From Asterochloris sp. CNOR1 (lineage: Eukaryota > Chlorophyta > Trebouxiophyceae > Trebouxiales > Trebouxiaceae), in the NCBI GenBank assembly GCA_963969365.1, contig OZ017762.1:930001-994000 (forward strand): 64,000 nt of DNA, given 5' to 3'. Every line of letters starts with the position of its first letter. Position 1 is the stretch's first letter. Positions 1 through 12,500 of this stretch are shown in pieces. Both the position numbers and the translations under genes were made by a program. The notes beneath the pieces were generated by a model. The model made no database searches. It had not been told where the DNA came from and worked only from the letters and a program-made list of their open reading frames with translations.

Positions 1-4
1 CAAA

Positions 5-310
5 GACCAAACTCTGTCTGCAGCAAGTATCCTCAACCTGATGGTGACAGGGTTCGAGCCAGGCAAAAAGTGAGCATCCAAATCCTGGAGAGAGTTCAGC
101 AGGAGCATCAGAGCCGCAGGCGCGCCATGGCTGCTGCTGCAGGGAGTTACCGGTAAAAACGGTCATCATGTGGATAGCACCATGAGATCATCTTGTTTGT
201 CAAACAGCAAGTGTCCAAGATCAGTACATGTGCCCTTCAAGACTTTTTGAGCGGAAGTCCTGGCGGCCAAGATTGACGTTGGTGGCGAAAACAGCAACTG
301 TGAATTGGTG
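5..310. repeat. Diverged direct repeat, copy 1 (partner at 1560-1860)
   Basis: This stretch matches 1560-1860 in the same orientation. Shared blocks include CTGGAGAGAGTT followed by AGCAGGAGCATCAGAGCC, then CACCATGAGATCATCTTG and AAACAGCAAGTGT, and finally GCAACTGTGA next to TTGGTGGCAA. On the minus strand both copies can be read as a short peptide around LLFD(K/N)QDDLMVL, so the unit may come from an exon of a minus-strand gene lying off the left edge. Stops break both copies. I see no terminal inverted repeats, so I do not call a transposon. Confidence 0.6.
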
Positions 311-598
311 GCAATGTCCAAGCCCTAACCCTGCACATTGCAATCCCCGCTGTTGGCCGCATAAGCTGCCAAGAGTTGCTTCGGGAGGTGACTTTCGCAG
401 CAGCAGACCCTGCAGGCTCATTCACCACAGAGGCAGAACCATGGCTGCCAGAGGGTGAGAAGCATTACACGCTATCTAGCTGTGGCCTGAGACAGTATGC
501 TTCCTGTGATGACTTGGCTGGGCATCAGGGCCATCACAAGGCTTGCTGTGAATTGTGCCTGCTGCAGGAGCATGCAAGCGGGAGCGGGATGTCAACAG

Positions 599-2498
599 CT
601 GATCAGAAAAGCCCTTCAGTTGGGTGATGCCGCCCCCAAGCAGCGCAGCCGGGCAGGCAACTTGATAACGCAGTGGGGCGTGGTCCTCATGGCAGTCAGT
701 GAGGAAGCTGGGTCTGATCCTGCAGCAGACTTGTGGATGTGTTGTCAGCTGCTGCTGCTGCTTGCCTGCCTGTGCCAGCTGGGTTCGGTTAGCGCTGGCA
801 GAAGTATGGCCTATTCTCTCTCACACTCTGCCACCCCTGCATGGTTGCAGGCCTGTTTCCACTTGCATTGCCAGAACTTGGACTCAAGGCAGCAGGGGCC
901 GACCCAGTGTCTGCAATCCATCTTTTGGGTCAGTTGGGTACTGCTTTCTACCTGCAGGCCGCTCTCTGGCCCTGTGACACTTGGTCTGAGCTGCAGCTGT
1001 TGGCATTGCACACACCCTGGGCCTGGTGACATGTGGGATTGGCTAATTCACCTACCTGGGTGGGAAGGCGGATGCAGAGTGGTGTCTCTGTGGTAGGCTG
1101 CTTGCGTTCCTCGGCTGCCTCCCACAAGAGAGCATGCACAGCAGTGTGGGGCACTGCAAGATCTCAACTCCTGTGTAGATGAATCTTGTGCATGTGTATA
1201 CCACTCGTGTGCACGCTGCATTGTGCGAGCTCAGAGCTGCATGCAACTCAGCTTTGTGCAGCCTCCTCCTGCGCAACAAGCCAGCGCGCTGCCTGGCAAC
1301 CCAAAAGTCATGCCAGACCAAGCCCCTCCCCTGTCCAAGGGCATGTCTGCTGCCTGCAGCTGGGATTCTACATCGCCTTGCAGCGTGGCTTGTTGTGGTG
1401 CCCCTGGCCCTGCTGGGCCGCATCCCAATGTCCCAACTTCTGGTACAGACGGATTTTGATCTTGGGGGTGCCCTTTACACCTGGAAGCTGGATCTGAGGA
1501 TCAGGCAAGACGGGACTGAGTGCCTCTGTCAGTTATCGTAGCCAGCTACCAGACCCCGGCTGCAGCAAATATCTTCAAGATGACATTGACAAGCCAGGCA
1601 CAAAATACACTTTGAATCCTGGAGAGAGTTTAGCAGGAGCATCAGAGCCCCAGGCGTGCCAGGGTTGTTGCAACAGAGATAGTGGCCGTTCTACCTCACG
1701 TGATCCATCTGTGTAGCACCATGAGATCATCTTGATTGTCAAACAGCAAGTGTTCCAAATCTGTAGAGGCGCGTTTCGATTTTTGTGAATTGAATTTCTG
1801 GCTGCCAGGATTGACATTGGCGGCGGAAAAAGCAACTGTGAGTTGGTGGCAAACAATCCTGTGGTCAGGTTCTCCCATAGGGTTTGAGATGCATTTCGAG
1901 ACCTGCTGTGCATGCACAGGAGATGTCCTTCCTCAGGGATTCTGGAGGTCGGTATCATCCGAGCTGCATGCTCGATTCAAATTTTTGCTTAACCTTGTTA
2001 CATTGCTGTGATGCAGCCAGATTGATCAGGCAGGCTGTTCAGCAGGCCAGGTGTGATCATCTAACCTTTCAGCCCTTATTCGAAAATCTTGAACACCTGG
2101 TTTTCATCACAACTTCAGTGGAGGATTGCCTTTGCCTGCAGAGCCTTGGAGAGTGACATTCAAAAGGTGGTGGAGATCATCGCTCCTGGGCCACAGGGGG
2201 TGGGTGGGCTGGTTTCCTTCACGCCGTACCGTTTCATGAAGGAGTTGTCAGTGCCTCAACTGGCTGCTGCTAGGGGCCTTTGCTGCTTCGTTTGTGTCTG
2301 TGCACCTTCCTGGCCTTGACAGGCTGACGGTGCTGCATGCAACCTTGCCCAGAAGATATGTGTGCCCTGCAGACCTCTGCGAAGGCGTGGGACCAGGCCA
2401 AGCGCCAAGCCTCTGCAGACCGCGTCAGGGCAGCCATTCAGAACTGGAAGGCTCAGCACCAGGAGCATGACCACACAGCCTACACGCGAAAGCCATGA
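599..2498 (+). CDS. Unrecognised membrane protein, partly resolved exons
   Basis: I do not recognise this family. Coding exons are clear but the start is not. A possible exon at 599-690 contains IRKALQLGDAAPK. An exon from about 850 contains LALPELGLKAAGADP and ends near 940. It joins in phase to an exon from about 1360 that carries a hydrophobic helix (LAAWLVVVPLALLG) followed by DFDLGGALYTWKL. The latter appears to end at 1504 with a GC donor (ATCAG/GCAAGA). A further exon starts at 2119 (RALESDIQKVVEIIAPG, then VSFTPYRFMKEL), and the last exon runs 2373-2498 with a basic helical tail ending in YTRKP before TGA. At least one transmembrane segment is expected. The intron 1505-2118 contains copy 2 of the left-end repeat. 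The phase between 1504 and 2119 does not close with simple sites, so an exon is probably missing from this model. Confidence 0.5.
1560..1860. repeat. Diverged direct repeat, copy 2 (partner at 5-310)
   Basis: This is the second copy of the left-end repeat and lies in an intron of the plus-strand gene at 599-2498. The minus-strand reading keeps a short open peptide (HLLFDNQDDLMVLH) that parallels copy 1. The part equivalent to the open stretch of copy 1 around 47-90 is interrupted here by stops, so copy 2 is the more decayed in that half. Confidence 0.6.
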
Positions 2499-2623
2499 GT
2501 CGACAGGCGCTGGCAGGCTGTGAGGCTGCTGGTGCAGCACTGACACAGGAGGAGGTCTGAGGCCTCTTGGCCCTCATTTGGTAGCGTCACGAGTCAACAC
2601 AGCATTGCGCAGTTTCTGACATC

Positions 2624-5600
2624 ATGGACAGCACCTCTACAAGACATCTGCTCCCTGGCCAGAGAGCTTTGTGGCTACCGTGTATGCCAGTCTGTTGCCA
2701 GACAAAGTGCCACAGCCGCCCCTTGCCCTCATGTACCTCCGTCAGAAGACTCTGTAAAGCAGCACGCGTGGAGCAGCCCCGCGCTGCCCACAGCACACCG
2801 ACGTGCTGCTCCACAAGCAACTCTGCCCCCACCCAGGCACCGATCAGCTCCACCCCCCTGGCACTGCCACAATGGCCTGAAGAAGCACACCAGGGTGCTC
2901 ACGACCAGCACAGTGCACATGGAGGCAGCCAGATGCCACGCCGGCAGCTACTGCTGTGCCTGTCTGCGGCTGCAGCCGGCTGGACCATCCCAGCTGCCGG
3001 CGGCAGTGTCCTTTCTCTGGGGCCAGCTGGGGCCGCTGAGGCATTGGCAGCGCGGTTGGAGGGCAGCAGCCTCAAGCAGCTCGGCAGCTCCCCCTTCACG
3101 TGGACGCCCAAGCAGGTGGGCCCCATCAGCTGTACTCAAAAGGTATGTGGCTTCTCAGCAGGAAGAAGCAAATCACGTGCGCAGTTTCAGGCAGCAATGG
3201 GCAACTTGACCTGTGCGCATACTGCGTGGGTAGACCGCTGGAGGTCAACAGCCGAAAGCAGTTAAGGAGCTCATTTTTATCTGCACGGCCAAGCAGGTGA
3301 TGTCCTGCTGGCTGCCCTGATGCAATGTTGGGGCAGCACAGCCTCTGGGCGTTGCAGAGCACCTCTGTGGGCAGTACCTTGCCCTAGCCCAGTGTGCAGT
3401 CTGTGATGGTAGCCAGGCGGAGGCAGCAGCCTCCAGCAGTCAGCAGCTTCACCTGGGCGCCCAAGCAGGTAATTTCTTACTGGCTGCCCTTAGGCCTATG
3501 ACTTCAGAGAAGTGCAGGACTTAAAGAGTGTTGCACAGTGTGGTGGGCACCACCTTGCAAACAGGCGTGTGCGCAGTCCACCTCGTGCTGGTGGAGGCCA
3601 GCAGCTTCCAGCACATTGGGAGTCTGTTCTTCCCTGTATGAAGGTGACTGCCTGCTGGCTGCACTCAGGCCTGTGACCATCAGGTCGCACAAGCTTGAGG
3701 TGTGGCAGATCACCTCTGTGTGCAGCACTTTGCAAGCAGTCTTCTGCGCAGGCTGTGTTAGAGGCGACGCAGGTGGGTAAGACCCTCCAGCAGTTAGGAC
3801 CCTGCCCTTCATCTGGTCGCCACCAAATGGGGGTATGATCGGATGGGCTGCCAACGGCACCGCACCACCTAAGCAGGGCAGCATCACGGATCTATGCAGG
3901 CTGGCCAGTGGTGGCAACATCCGCCTGAGCGAGGACAGGGCCTTCCTAGAGACAACAACCTGCAGTTGCATGAATGCTCTGCCCAGAGATGCTGTACGAC
4001 ACCTAGGGGACAGTGTCTTGGCAGCCATATGCGCAGCAACAATTACTGAGTGGTGCCTGCAACTGCTGACCCCACACACCTGCAGGCTTACTTCCCCAAG
4101 TGGCTGTTTGGGGAGTGGGACGTCAAAGCCAAGCTAAAGGCTGCACAGACACCCCTGGGGCATGAGGCCCTGCCAAAGTCCCTTGAGCAGGTGGGGCTTG
4201 CAGTGGCAGTCTGTGCTGCGGGCTCTGCAGCATGCCTTAGGCAATGCCATTGCGAAGCTGTCCTACATTTTGTGACATGCTCCCATTGCGGCTGGTTGTG
4301 TACGTTGCATGGTCCATGTACAATTCAGATCAAACATCACGACCTTCTTGCATCTCAGCTGCATAGGAAGCTTTGCGCTTGCCTTACAGCCCTCATAGCT
4401 GCCCCACATTGCTCAACCTTTTGGGTCTGCTTTCGCAGCTACGTGCCAGAGCTGCTGGCTGGCATCCTTGCAGACCATCATGCATCTGCTACAGACCTAG
4501 GTGCAGTTTGTGGCTCTGTGGCTACAGGGTCTGGAGCCACTGCTTGGCGTCCCTTCTGGGGCCATCCTGCAGTTCAGGCAGCGATGGTATTCCACCCTGC
4601 CTGACACTTTTGCAAATAATCTCAAGGTGCGCACTGCCAATCCTAGTGCTTGGTCCTGGTGTAGTACCCTGTGACCAATGGCAAATTGCTGCTGATGTGC
4701 CCCCCTCTGTGCCTTGTGCATGACTATTGCTGATTGTATGCCCGAACGCTGGTCGTGCGTGGCTCGCGCTTGGCACACACTAAGCTGCTCTGTGCGTGCG
4801 TGGCTCTGCAGCTGTTGTCCTTGAAGTCATCTGCTTGCGCTGCGGCTTGGCACCCTGAGTGTGTGACTGCTTGCCCACTCATGGCTGCAGGTGCAGGTGG
4901 GCATCCTGCCCAATGATGCTATCATTGCAGACACTGCCTTCAACACAAAAGTGGGCAGGCTGAGTAGGCTGACAGGGCAGCTGCCTGCACTTGGGCTGCT
5001 GCTTGCACTTGGGCCATGCACAGGGGCTTCCTGCATGCACGGTGCCTCCTGTCCCTTCACCACGCGGGTGAGCTTGTGTAGGTCAGGCAGCCCTAGCTCT
5101 TGCACAGCAATTCGGCAGGGATGTTGGCAGGGGTGCCCTGCCTGCACATTCAACGCAGCAATTATATGCATCTCAGTCCCTTTGATCAAGGACTTGAGCA
5201 GCTGACAAGCAGCCTGCAAAGCCATCAGGCTGAACAGCATGAGAGCATGTTTCGCCGCCGACACCAATGGCCGCAGCATAGATCAGGTGCAAGGTGCTCA
5301 GCAGTCATCGAAACAACCAAGGCATTCTACACTTTGTGCGATCCATCATGCAGGCCTCGCTGGCTGCCCTAGCAGGCTTCCGAGGCCAGCAGAGAGAGAC
5401 TGGGCTGAATATAAATCTAATTTGCTGATTCTGACTGCCCTGCTGCAGGCCTGGCTGAACGCCCTGGCAGGCTTTGAGGCTGTGACAGAGGTTGACTTCA
5501 GCCCCCGCGAGCCTGACCGCATCACCGTCAACTTCTCAAACAGGGGCGCTGATGAGGAGCAGCTGCCTCCCCACCGGGAGGAGCTGTATCTGCAGCAGCT

Positions 5601-6275
5601 GCACACGCAGGGCGAAGGGGATGAGTTTGTGCTGAGCAGATGCTTCCGCAAGGTGCGCTGGAGTGCATGTGCAGCCCTATTGGGCTGTGATGGGCTTGGT
5701 GCGGCAGGCACAGCAGCTGCCAAAGCAGACTGCTGGGCAAGGTGATCCTTTCAAGGTGGGCAGGAGATCCTGTGCAGTGCCTTGCTTGGCCCTCTGGTGC
5801 GCTTGCTGCTGAGGAGGTGGGGCCAACAGCTGGACACGCGCACTCTCTGGCGCGCATTCCTTCCAGCACCTGGTTTTGCAAGGTGGGCAGCAGCCATGTG
5901 CCTGATTGTCTGAAGGCACATCAAAGCCAACTTGCAGCCCCTGTTGGTGGTCCTTTGTTAGAGAGTGCACGCTTCCTCGCAGCTGTCTTCACTGCCATTC
6001 TGAATCTGCAGGTGGTCTTAGGCGTGAGGGCTGTGGATGCAGTTGACTATGAAGTGGTAACCCGACACACACGCACAGCAGAGGACGCTGTGGCAGTTAC
6101 ACAGCGAGTGGCAGGTTATCTGCAGCCCCAGCAGAAGAATTACTTCAAGGCCAAGGGGCAAGCAGTGTACTTGAGAGACAGCAGCTGGGACATGCTGCGA
6201 GTCCCACCACCTGTGGACGCCACCGGGGCTGCTGCCTGCGTGGAGACCCCAAAGGGCTTCACACAGTGCCTGTAG
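2624..6275 (+). CDS. Thylakoid-lumen protein, DUF6816-like, Tat-targeted
   Basis: Six exons (2624-3115, 4086-4190, 4573-4626, 4891-4950, 5449-5652, 6012-6275) join in one frame of 392 residues. The N-terminal 100 residues are poor in acidic residues, as expected of a plastid transit peptide. They are followed by a twin-arginine signal: MPRRQLLLCLSAAAAGW at about 104-120, a hydrophobic stretch and a GAAEA cleavage-like site near 136-140. The mature part contains FPKWLFGEWDV, IIADTAFNTK, a segment ending EPDRITVNF, and AGYLQPQQKNYF. This order matches what I know of the cyanobacterial and chloroplast DUF6816 family, whose biochemical function is not known. The start was taken at the first ATG after the upstream gene's stop (about 125 bp away). 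Intron 1 holds decayed copies of the exon 1 end. The coding call is strong; the family name is from memory of motif order. Confidence 0.75.
3040..3640 (+). repeat. Decayed tandem copies of exon 1 donor region
   Basis: The end of exon 1 (GGGCAGCAGCCTCAAGCAGC, then TGGACGCCCAAGCAGGTGGG, about 3060-3120) recurs at about 3420-3475 as GGAGGCAGCAGCCTCCAGCA followed by GGGCGCCCAAGCAGGTAATT. It recurs more weakly near 3285-3320 (GCCAAGCAGGTGATG followed by CTGGCTGCCCTGA) and 3590-3660. Each clear copy retains the AGCAG/GT donor. They lie in intron 1 and read as direct, diverged duplications of the junction. Confidence 0.65.
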
Positions 6276-6561
6276 CTGGGTGCTTGACTTTGCAAATGTG
6301 TTGCCCAAAGGAAGCTGAAGTAGCTTGGGCCTTGAGCTGCAACTGGTACCTTCTGAACATTGGTAGGTACTTGTAAAGTTCAGATGACAAATGCACATGC
6401 AGCTTGATTTCACAGCCATGTGTTCAGTTTCTGCGACACAGCAGCAAGGAGGGGAACACAAAAGTGCCCCTCCATACAGGGTTCAGACAATCTTACAAAA
6501 AGCATAAGACGCTGCTGTGGGTTGAGCGGGGCGTAAACATGCTCTGCATGCCGTCACGGAT

Positions 6562-9500
6562 TCAGAGTTCAACTGACCGGCTGTATTCATTCAGGTCCTC
6601 CTGTATTGCGTAGAACTCTGTCTCCAGAGTTGTGAGTTTGGACATGAGCATACGCGATTTTGCTTTCTCCTGAGTCAGGCTTCCCTGCAGGTGGCATGTC
6701 TGGCTATCGGCAGATGTGTATGTGTCATGCGAGATGAGATTAGACCAACATCTCCAGGGCTGCAGGGTTAAGATAATCAGCAGCGGCTTGCAAATACCCG
6801 CCAAAAGCTGTGCTGCAGTGAGGTGGCTGCATTTCGCTTCCCCTAGGCAGATGTGCCAACACCATAGTGAGAGGACTGCCAGCCTGCGATACAAGCATAC
6901 ATGTTGACGTTGGCTGGCAGTCACCCCACACCAAGCAGCTGCTGCCACTACTTCAGCAACCCTCAAGCCGCAGCCCCTCTCACAGACACACCAGGTACTG
7001 ACCTGCATTTCCAGCAGCTTGAAGTCGGCCTGGGCTGCCTCCAGCTTGACTGTAACCAGCTCATCCATCACCTCATTGTGAGCCATTTGTAGCAGCTTTT
7101 CCTCACTCACTGCCAGCCGCTCTGTCAGCATGGCCTTGGCGCGCACTGCAGGCACATCATTGCAATGTCAGGCGCTGGGTCATTACTGCACATGAGAGTC
7201 TGAGGGGCACCTCTGCAGCAGCTTCTCCACCCTCACCGCCAGCTGCTTTGTCAGCATGGCCTTGGCATGCACTGCAGGCACGTGGATATCATCCATGCAC
7301 ATTGCCGGCCACATGCCTGTGGTAAGACACAACAACAGGCCTCACCTGACGCTCTTGCCATCTACAGAGCATTTCTTTGGCATGCACTGCAGGCAAGTGG
7401 ATATCATCCATGCACATTGCTGGCCACATGCCTGTGGTAAGACCCAACAACAGGCCTCACCTGATGCTCTTGCCATCTACAGAGCATTTCGTTGGCATGC
7501 ACTGCAGGCAAGTGGGTATCATCCATGCACATTGCCGGCCACATCCCCATAGTAAGACACAGCAGTAGGCCTCACCTGATGCTCTCGCCATCTACAATGC
7601 ATTTCTTTGTCCGCCCTGCCAGGCAACAGGCCACATGTCAACTTTGCCAGTGATGGTCCTGGAATGCCCTCACAGACCAACCAATGCCATCAAGCAAGCA
7701 TCTGGCTGGCGACGCCACCCAGGAAATGGCTGCCCCAACATCAGCAGACCCCCAGACTCACCCAGAGCATCATTCTCCAGCTGGAGGCGCCCAGCCTGCC
7801 TCTCTGCCTGCTGCCTGCCAGCCCGCTCTGAGTCCCGTTCTCTGAGCAAAACAATGCAGCGCTCCCTGAGAGCTTCGCAGTCCTCCTCCCTGCAGGGGTC
7901 GCAGGACTGCCAATTGGGAAGAGAAGTACGAAAGGGGGTTCTGAGAGCTGCAAGCCAGAGGAAGAGTGGCACTCTGCAGACATACGTGCTAGATTAGCAG
8001 AAGGTGCAGAAAGGTGCAGCCTGCTGGCCGAATCTGGTCGGTTCGACAGGTGATCAACCCAGGGAGTGCACCAACAGGGAGTGCAGGAGACAGGAACAGC
8101 TAGTCAAATGGTGGCCCAGAGAAGATGCTGGACCAATGTGAGGGCCCTGACAGCTCACTGTGCCCACAGACCGGCGCTGAATGCAGGGCGTACAGCACAC
8201 TCAGCAAGCAAAGGGCAATGGCAGCTGCTGGCTTTGGAGAAGCAGGAGAAGCAGATCATGCAGTCACAGGCGCCTACCTGCTGAGAGCTACCAGCTCATC
8301 TTCTGTGGTGGGCCCTGCTGCTGGCTGGACAGCATCGCCGCTGCTGTGAGCTGGCACAAGGTCCTCTGGTCTGCAATTGAGGAAAGCCAGCAGGGTGACC
8401 AAAAGGCTGCAGACAGATAACAAGCCTCGGAGAGCTTGAGGAGCTGCAACAACAACCCCCAGCAGCACAAAAGCAGCATGGGAAGCAAAGGATCCACAGA
8501 GGGCGGCAGTGGCAGTTCAAACTTGACTTTGAGTGCTGCAGTTAGCTGCTGACTCCCACCGTTTCCTGCCCCACACAGCGCTCTTGCAGCTGGCTGCCGT
8601 CTCTGAGCAAGATGAAAGAACAGACGCCATCCAGCAGCACTGTCCCTGCTATTGCCTGCCTCAAGAAGCAGGCCTGCGTCATGCAGCGGGCCTTCATCAT
8701 GCAGCAACCTGGCCACTTTTGGCTGGCTGCAAGTGAGGACCGCTCTGGGACCAAGCCACACAAGCAGTGGGAGGTCCCTCACCCTGGGATGAGGGCGCTG
8801 CCTTTCCTGCTGGCCCCGGCCAACCAGCGCTTGGCACTGGCAACAATCCCCACGCCCTCCTCCTCGGAATCGGAGTTGGCCAGCGTAGCATAGCTCTGCA
8901 ACGGGGGACGGCAGGTTTGGGCGTAGCGCTGCACAGGTGCCAGGCCCAGCAAGCTGTGCTGGCAGCGAGGAGGACATGCCTGCCCATCAGGTCTTCTGCA
9001 GGCTGTGGTAATACAACACACTAGAGGTGCGCAAATTGGCGTCCACAGCAGCGGCAACCTTCCAACAGTTCACAGGCAGGCCCCCATGACATACATGTCA
9101 GCAATCCTGCTGGAGGCGCTATCAGTGCCCCACCTCTGCCACAGTCTTCTCATAGTCCTCAGGGATGGGGGAGGCGGGGCCCTTGCTGTTGGGGGTGAAA
9201 TCTGAGGGCAGGTCCAGCGCCAGAGGGGTGCTGCGGCTGCGCCGGTGTGCAGGAATGGTGCCCTTGCTCCTGCAGGGACATGAGGGTGCTCATGCTGATC
9301 TTGCTGCTTTGTGTGGCCACTGCAGAAGGTGGCGCCTCGCTCTGTCATGGCATGCATATGCGCCTTTGCTTCTGCAGAGGGTGAGGCATGCGTGTGATGC
9401 TGTTGTTCTTGTGTGCGGTCCTCAGAAGGCAGGGTCTTGCCCTGCTGGCCGCCTGGGCGTGCCGCTGCGAACATGTTGGTGGGCAAAGGTTGTACCCTTC

Positions 9501-12500
9501 TTGCTACACAGGCTTGGGGACATCTCAGCCCTGCTGTGCTTGTGCGTGCTCTACAGAAGGCAGGGCCTTGAACTTGCAACCCGTCTGGGCATGCAGCTTG
9601 CACACCGCAGGCCTCATCTGCTGTGAACCAAATGTTATGCCCAGCCCCGGGCATGCTGTGTAGCCACTTGGCCTGCTAGGCAGGCTGCTCTCACATGTTT
9701 ACACAGGAGGCTTGCTGGAACAAAGGTGTCAGTGCAATCACCTCTGTGAGTCAATGCCAGCCTGACACACAGCGTGGCCTTGCAGGTGTGCAGCGCCTGC
9801 CCCACACCATACTAGGGGTGCCCTTCAACACGTGCAGGCACCCCACCTGGTGTGCAGGCACATGGTTGCTGTGCAGCGCCTGCCCCAGATGCTGCTGTCA
9901 GGACACCAGCCAGTGCAGGCAGCCCACCTGGAGTGTGCGCGCGCACTGTTGGGCGTGGGCGCCTGCAGCGGTGTGGCAAAGGGGGTGGTCATCTTGCGGT
10001 CGCTCCACAGCCGAGGGGTGACCTGCACGGCCGGGGAGGCACCACCCAGGGCACTGCCCCTGGCTGAGGCCGTCCTCTGCAGGCAGGGGTGGCGCATGTG
10101 AGTGACTCCAGAGGGCCATGGAACGGTGTCAAGCGCCCAGCTGCTGCCCTGTGTTGAGCTGGCCCTCTGCATGGTCAGAAGCGCCTGCAGGAAGGTCGAC
10201 GCTCATAGGATTGTGACGTGACAGGACCAGAGCACTGGCCCTGGCTGTGGGATGTGAACTGGCTACTCAGCAATGGAGCGCTGTCCCCGGCTGTCTCCTC
10301 CCTGCAGCGGCTGCAGGGTCATCTGCAGGCAGGGCAACGCTTGTGAGGGACGGTCCAAACCCTCAGTCTGGTGTGAACAGCACAGACGGCTTGCCGCCGG
10401 GCCACTGTCCCTGGCTGACCACCAACTCCATAAGAGGGGAACTCTTGGCAGCTCACCAGGGCGAGCTGCTCAGGCTGCAGCATGATGTGATGCTGAGCAG
10501 ACTGGCTTCGCGCGGGTTGAGCCACCTCATGCAGTGGTTATCAATGACGCAGCTCAGAGGGGCTCTCCTGGCTGCAGAACTGTCTGCCACCAAGCAGACT
10601 GCAAACCCATGCATCGCAGCACCTGCTGCTTGCAGATCACCAGGCTGGGATCTCCTGGCTGCAGCAAATAAGACTGAGCCTGACTGGCAGCTATGAACAC
10701 ACAGGGATTCAGCCCGCACCCTACCCACTACAGGACATGTTCATGACAGCTCACCAGGGCCTCCTGGCTGCGGCACTAGCTGCCAGCAAGTACAGTGGTA
10801 CCTAGCAGCCAAATCGACTAGTCACAGCACCTCTCACTTGCGGCTCACCAGGGTAGGTATTCTTGGCTGCAGGAATTTCTGCCCCCCAAGCAAAGCGGCT
10901 GTCACACCTGTGCCCAGACCTCGTAGCAACTGTTGTTTGCAGTCTACCAGGCTGACCTAGCTGCTGGCAGCTCACGCTCATTGTGCACAGCATACATCCC
11001 TGGCGACCTACCCGGGCGAGGTCTCCCGGCTGCGCCACCTGCGACGATGGGGGGAGCCCCGAGGCTGATGATAATCTCTTCAGCATGGGCTGCACCAACT
11101 CGCCCTGCTCCAAGGGCCCTGGCTGCCTGTCTGCACCATGATCAGGGCTGGCCTGCACAAGGGGTAAGGGAATGCTTACAAATAAGGCTTGCAGGGCCTG
11201 GCCCTTGCCCTCGTTTCCCTTGTGCAGGGCAGCCAGCCCCTGCCTGCAGTCACTGGCTGGGATGTCTCCTGAGCTGCCGCTGCGAAGCTGGCGGTTGACA
11301 TGCGCACAGACCCTGCACTGAAATGCACCTAGTCTGGCCGATGTAGCCATTGCTACAGGTGAGAGGATGGAACATCCTGATCACAGGGCGTCTGAGCTGG
11401 GACATTCACTCGATCACAGCAGGCTGCTAGAGGGAGGTTGGAGGAACAGGCACTCCTCACGCATCATGTTGCTTGCGGAGCATCCATCCTGCAGCAGCAC
11501 CTGTTCCATTGTGACCCACCTGGCAACAACAGATGCAAGGACACCCGGTGTTGTCAGAGCTGTCGGTGCACCTCCTTCAGCTGGGCATGACCCACATGCG
11601 ATGGCGACACCTGATGGCCGCACCTGTCTTGCGCCTTTGGCGGGGCTGCCTGGCAACAGGCTGCCACCTGACAGGGGCAAAGAGAAGCCCATCCTCTTCT
11701 TGGAGGGCGTCCCAGTGACTGACAGGCCTGACGCCAGGGGGCCTGCCATGGATATGGACGCCTGCCTGCCGCTGGCTGAGCTGTCATCAAAACCTTCCAG
11801 GTCCTGCAAAAGGGCAGGCACAGCACTCTGTGAAAAGCTTCACCATGTCATGGCTGGGACGGCTGTCCGATGTCATGTCCCAACTTGCCCAGCCCTTGAG
11901 GCCAAGCTGGCGGGCACACAGGTCGGGGGCTTTGCCCGCTGCAGACTGAAAGGGCTGCCTGGAACTGGTGACTGACAGGACATGTGGTGCTGTCCTGTAG
12001 AGCCTGCTTGAGCCCTATGGCCTGCTGCCTGGCAATGGCCCTGCACAGTGGTACAGCACTGCTGCTGTGAGGCGTTGATGTCCAGCATGAGCTGCAGGCG
12101 GCCCTCCCCGGACCACTCAGCTCACCTGCTCAGCCATGACCAGGTCGCTGGAGGCTGCCGACTTGCCCATGGACATGCAGCTCAGGTCTGTCATGCCATC
12201 CAGCTCTGGCTGTACATGCTGCAGCCACACTGCACGGATGCTGCAGCGCAGGGTGCCCTGCGGCCTGCAGAGCACGACGCAGCGTTCAAGCTGGGGCCTG
12301 CAAGCATGCAGGTGCTGCCAGTCAGGGCGCCGGCAGAGTCCCTGCTTCACCTTTGCTGGGGGGTTCATATGAGGGCACGGTTGACTGCAATGGATGTAGC
12401 ACTACACAGGCACCCTCCTCCTGCTTCTCAGCATTTCTCAAATCATGCTTGAGCATGATGACCAATATTGACGCCATACATGGAGGGATTGCTTGCTCAT

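Noticed and set aside
44-66. tRNA-like T-arm sequence (GGGTTCGAGCC)
   Set aside because: No matching acceptor stem, D-arm or anticodon arm could be laid out around it, and the stretch belongs to the diverged repeat.
752-770. CTG microsatellite as a notable element
   Set aside because: CAG/CTG runs are common throughout this genome segment and this one is short.
7225-7650. CRISPR-like array
   Set aside because: Units of 116 bp are contiguous with no unique spacers, and the DNA is nuclear and intron-rich.
8288-8977. Long minus-strand open frame of 229 codons
   Set aside because: Only short parts coincide with coding exons of the NT-C2 gene; the Leu/Cys-rich remainder is another frame of intron and exon sequence.
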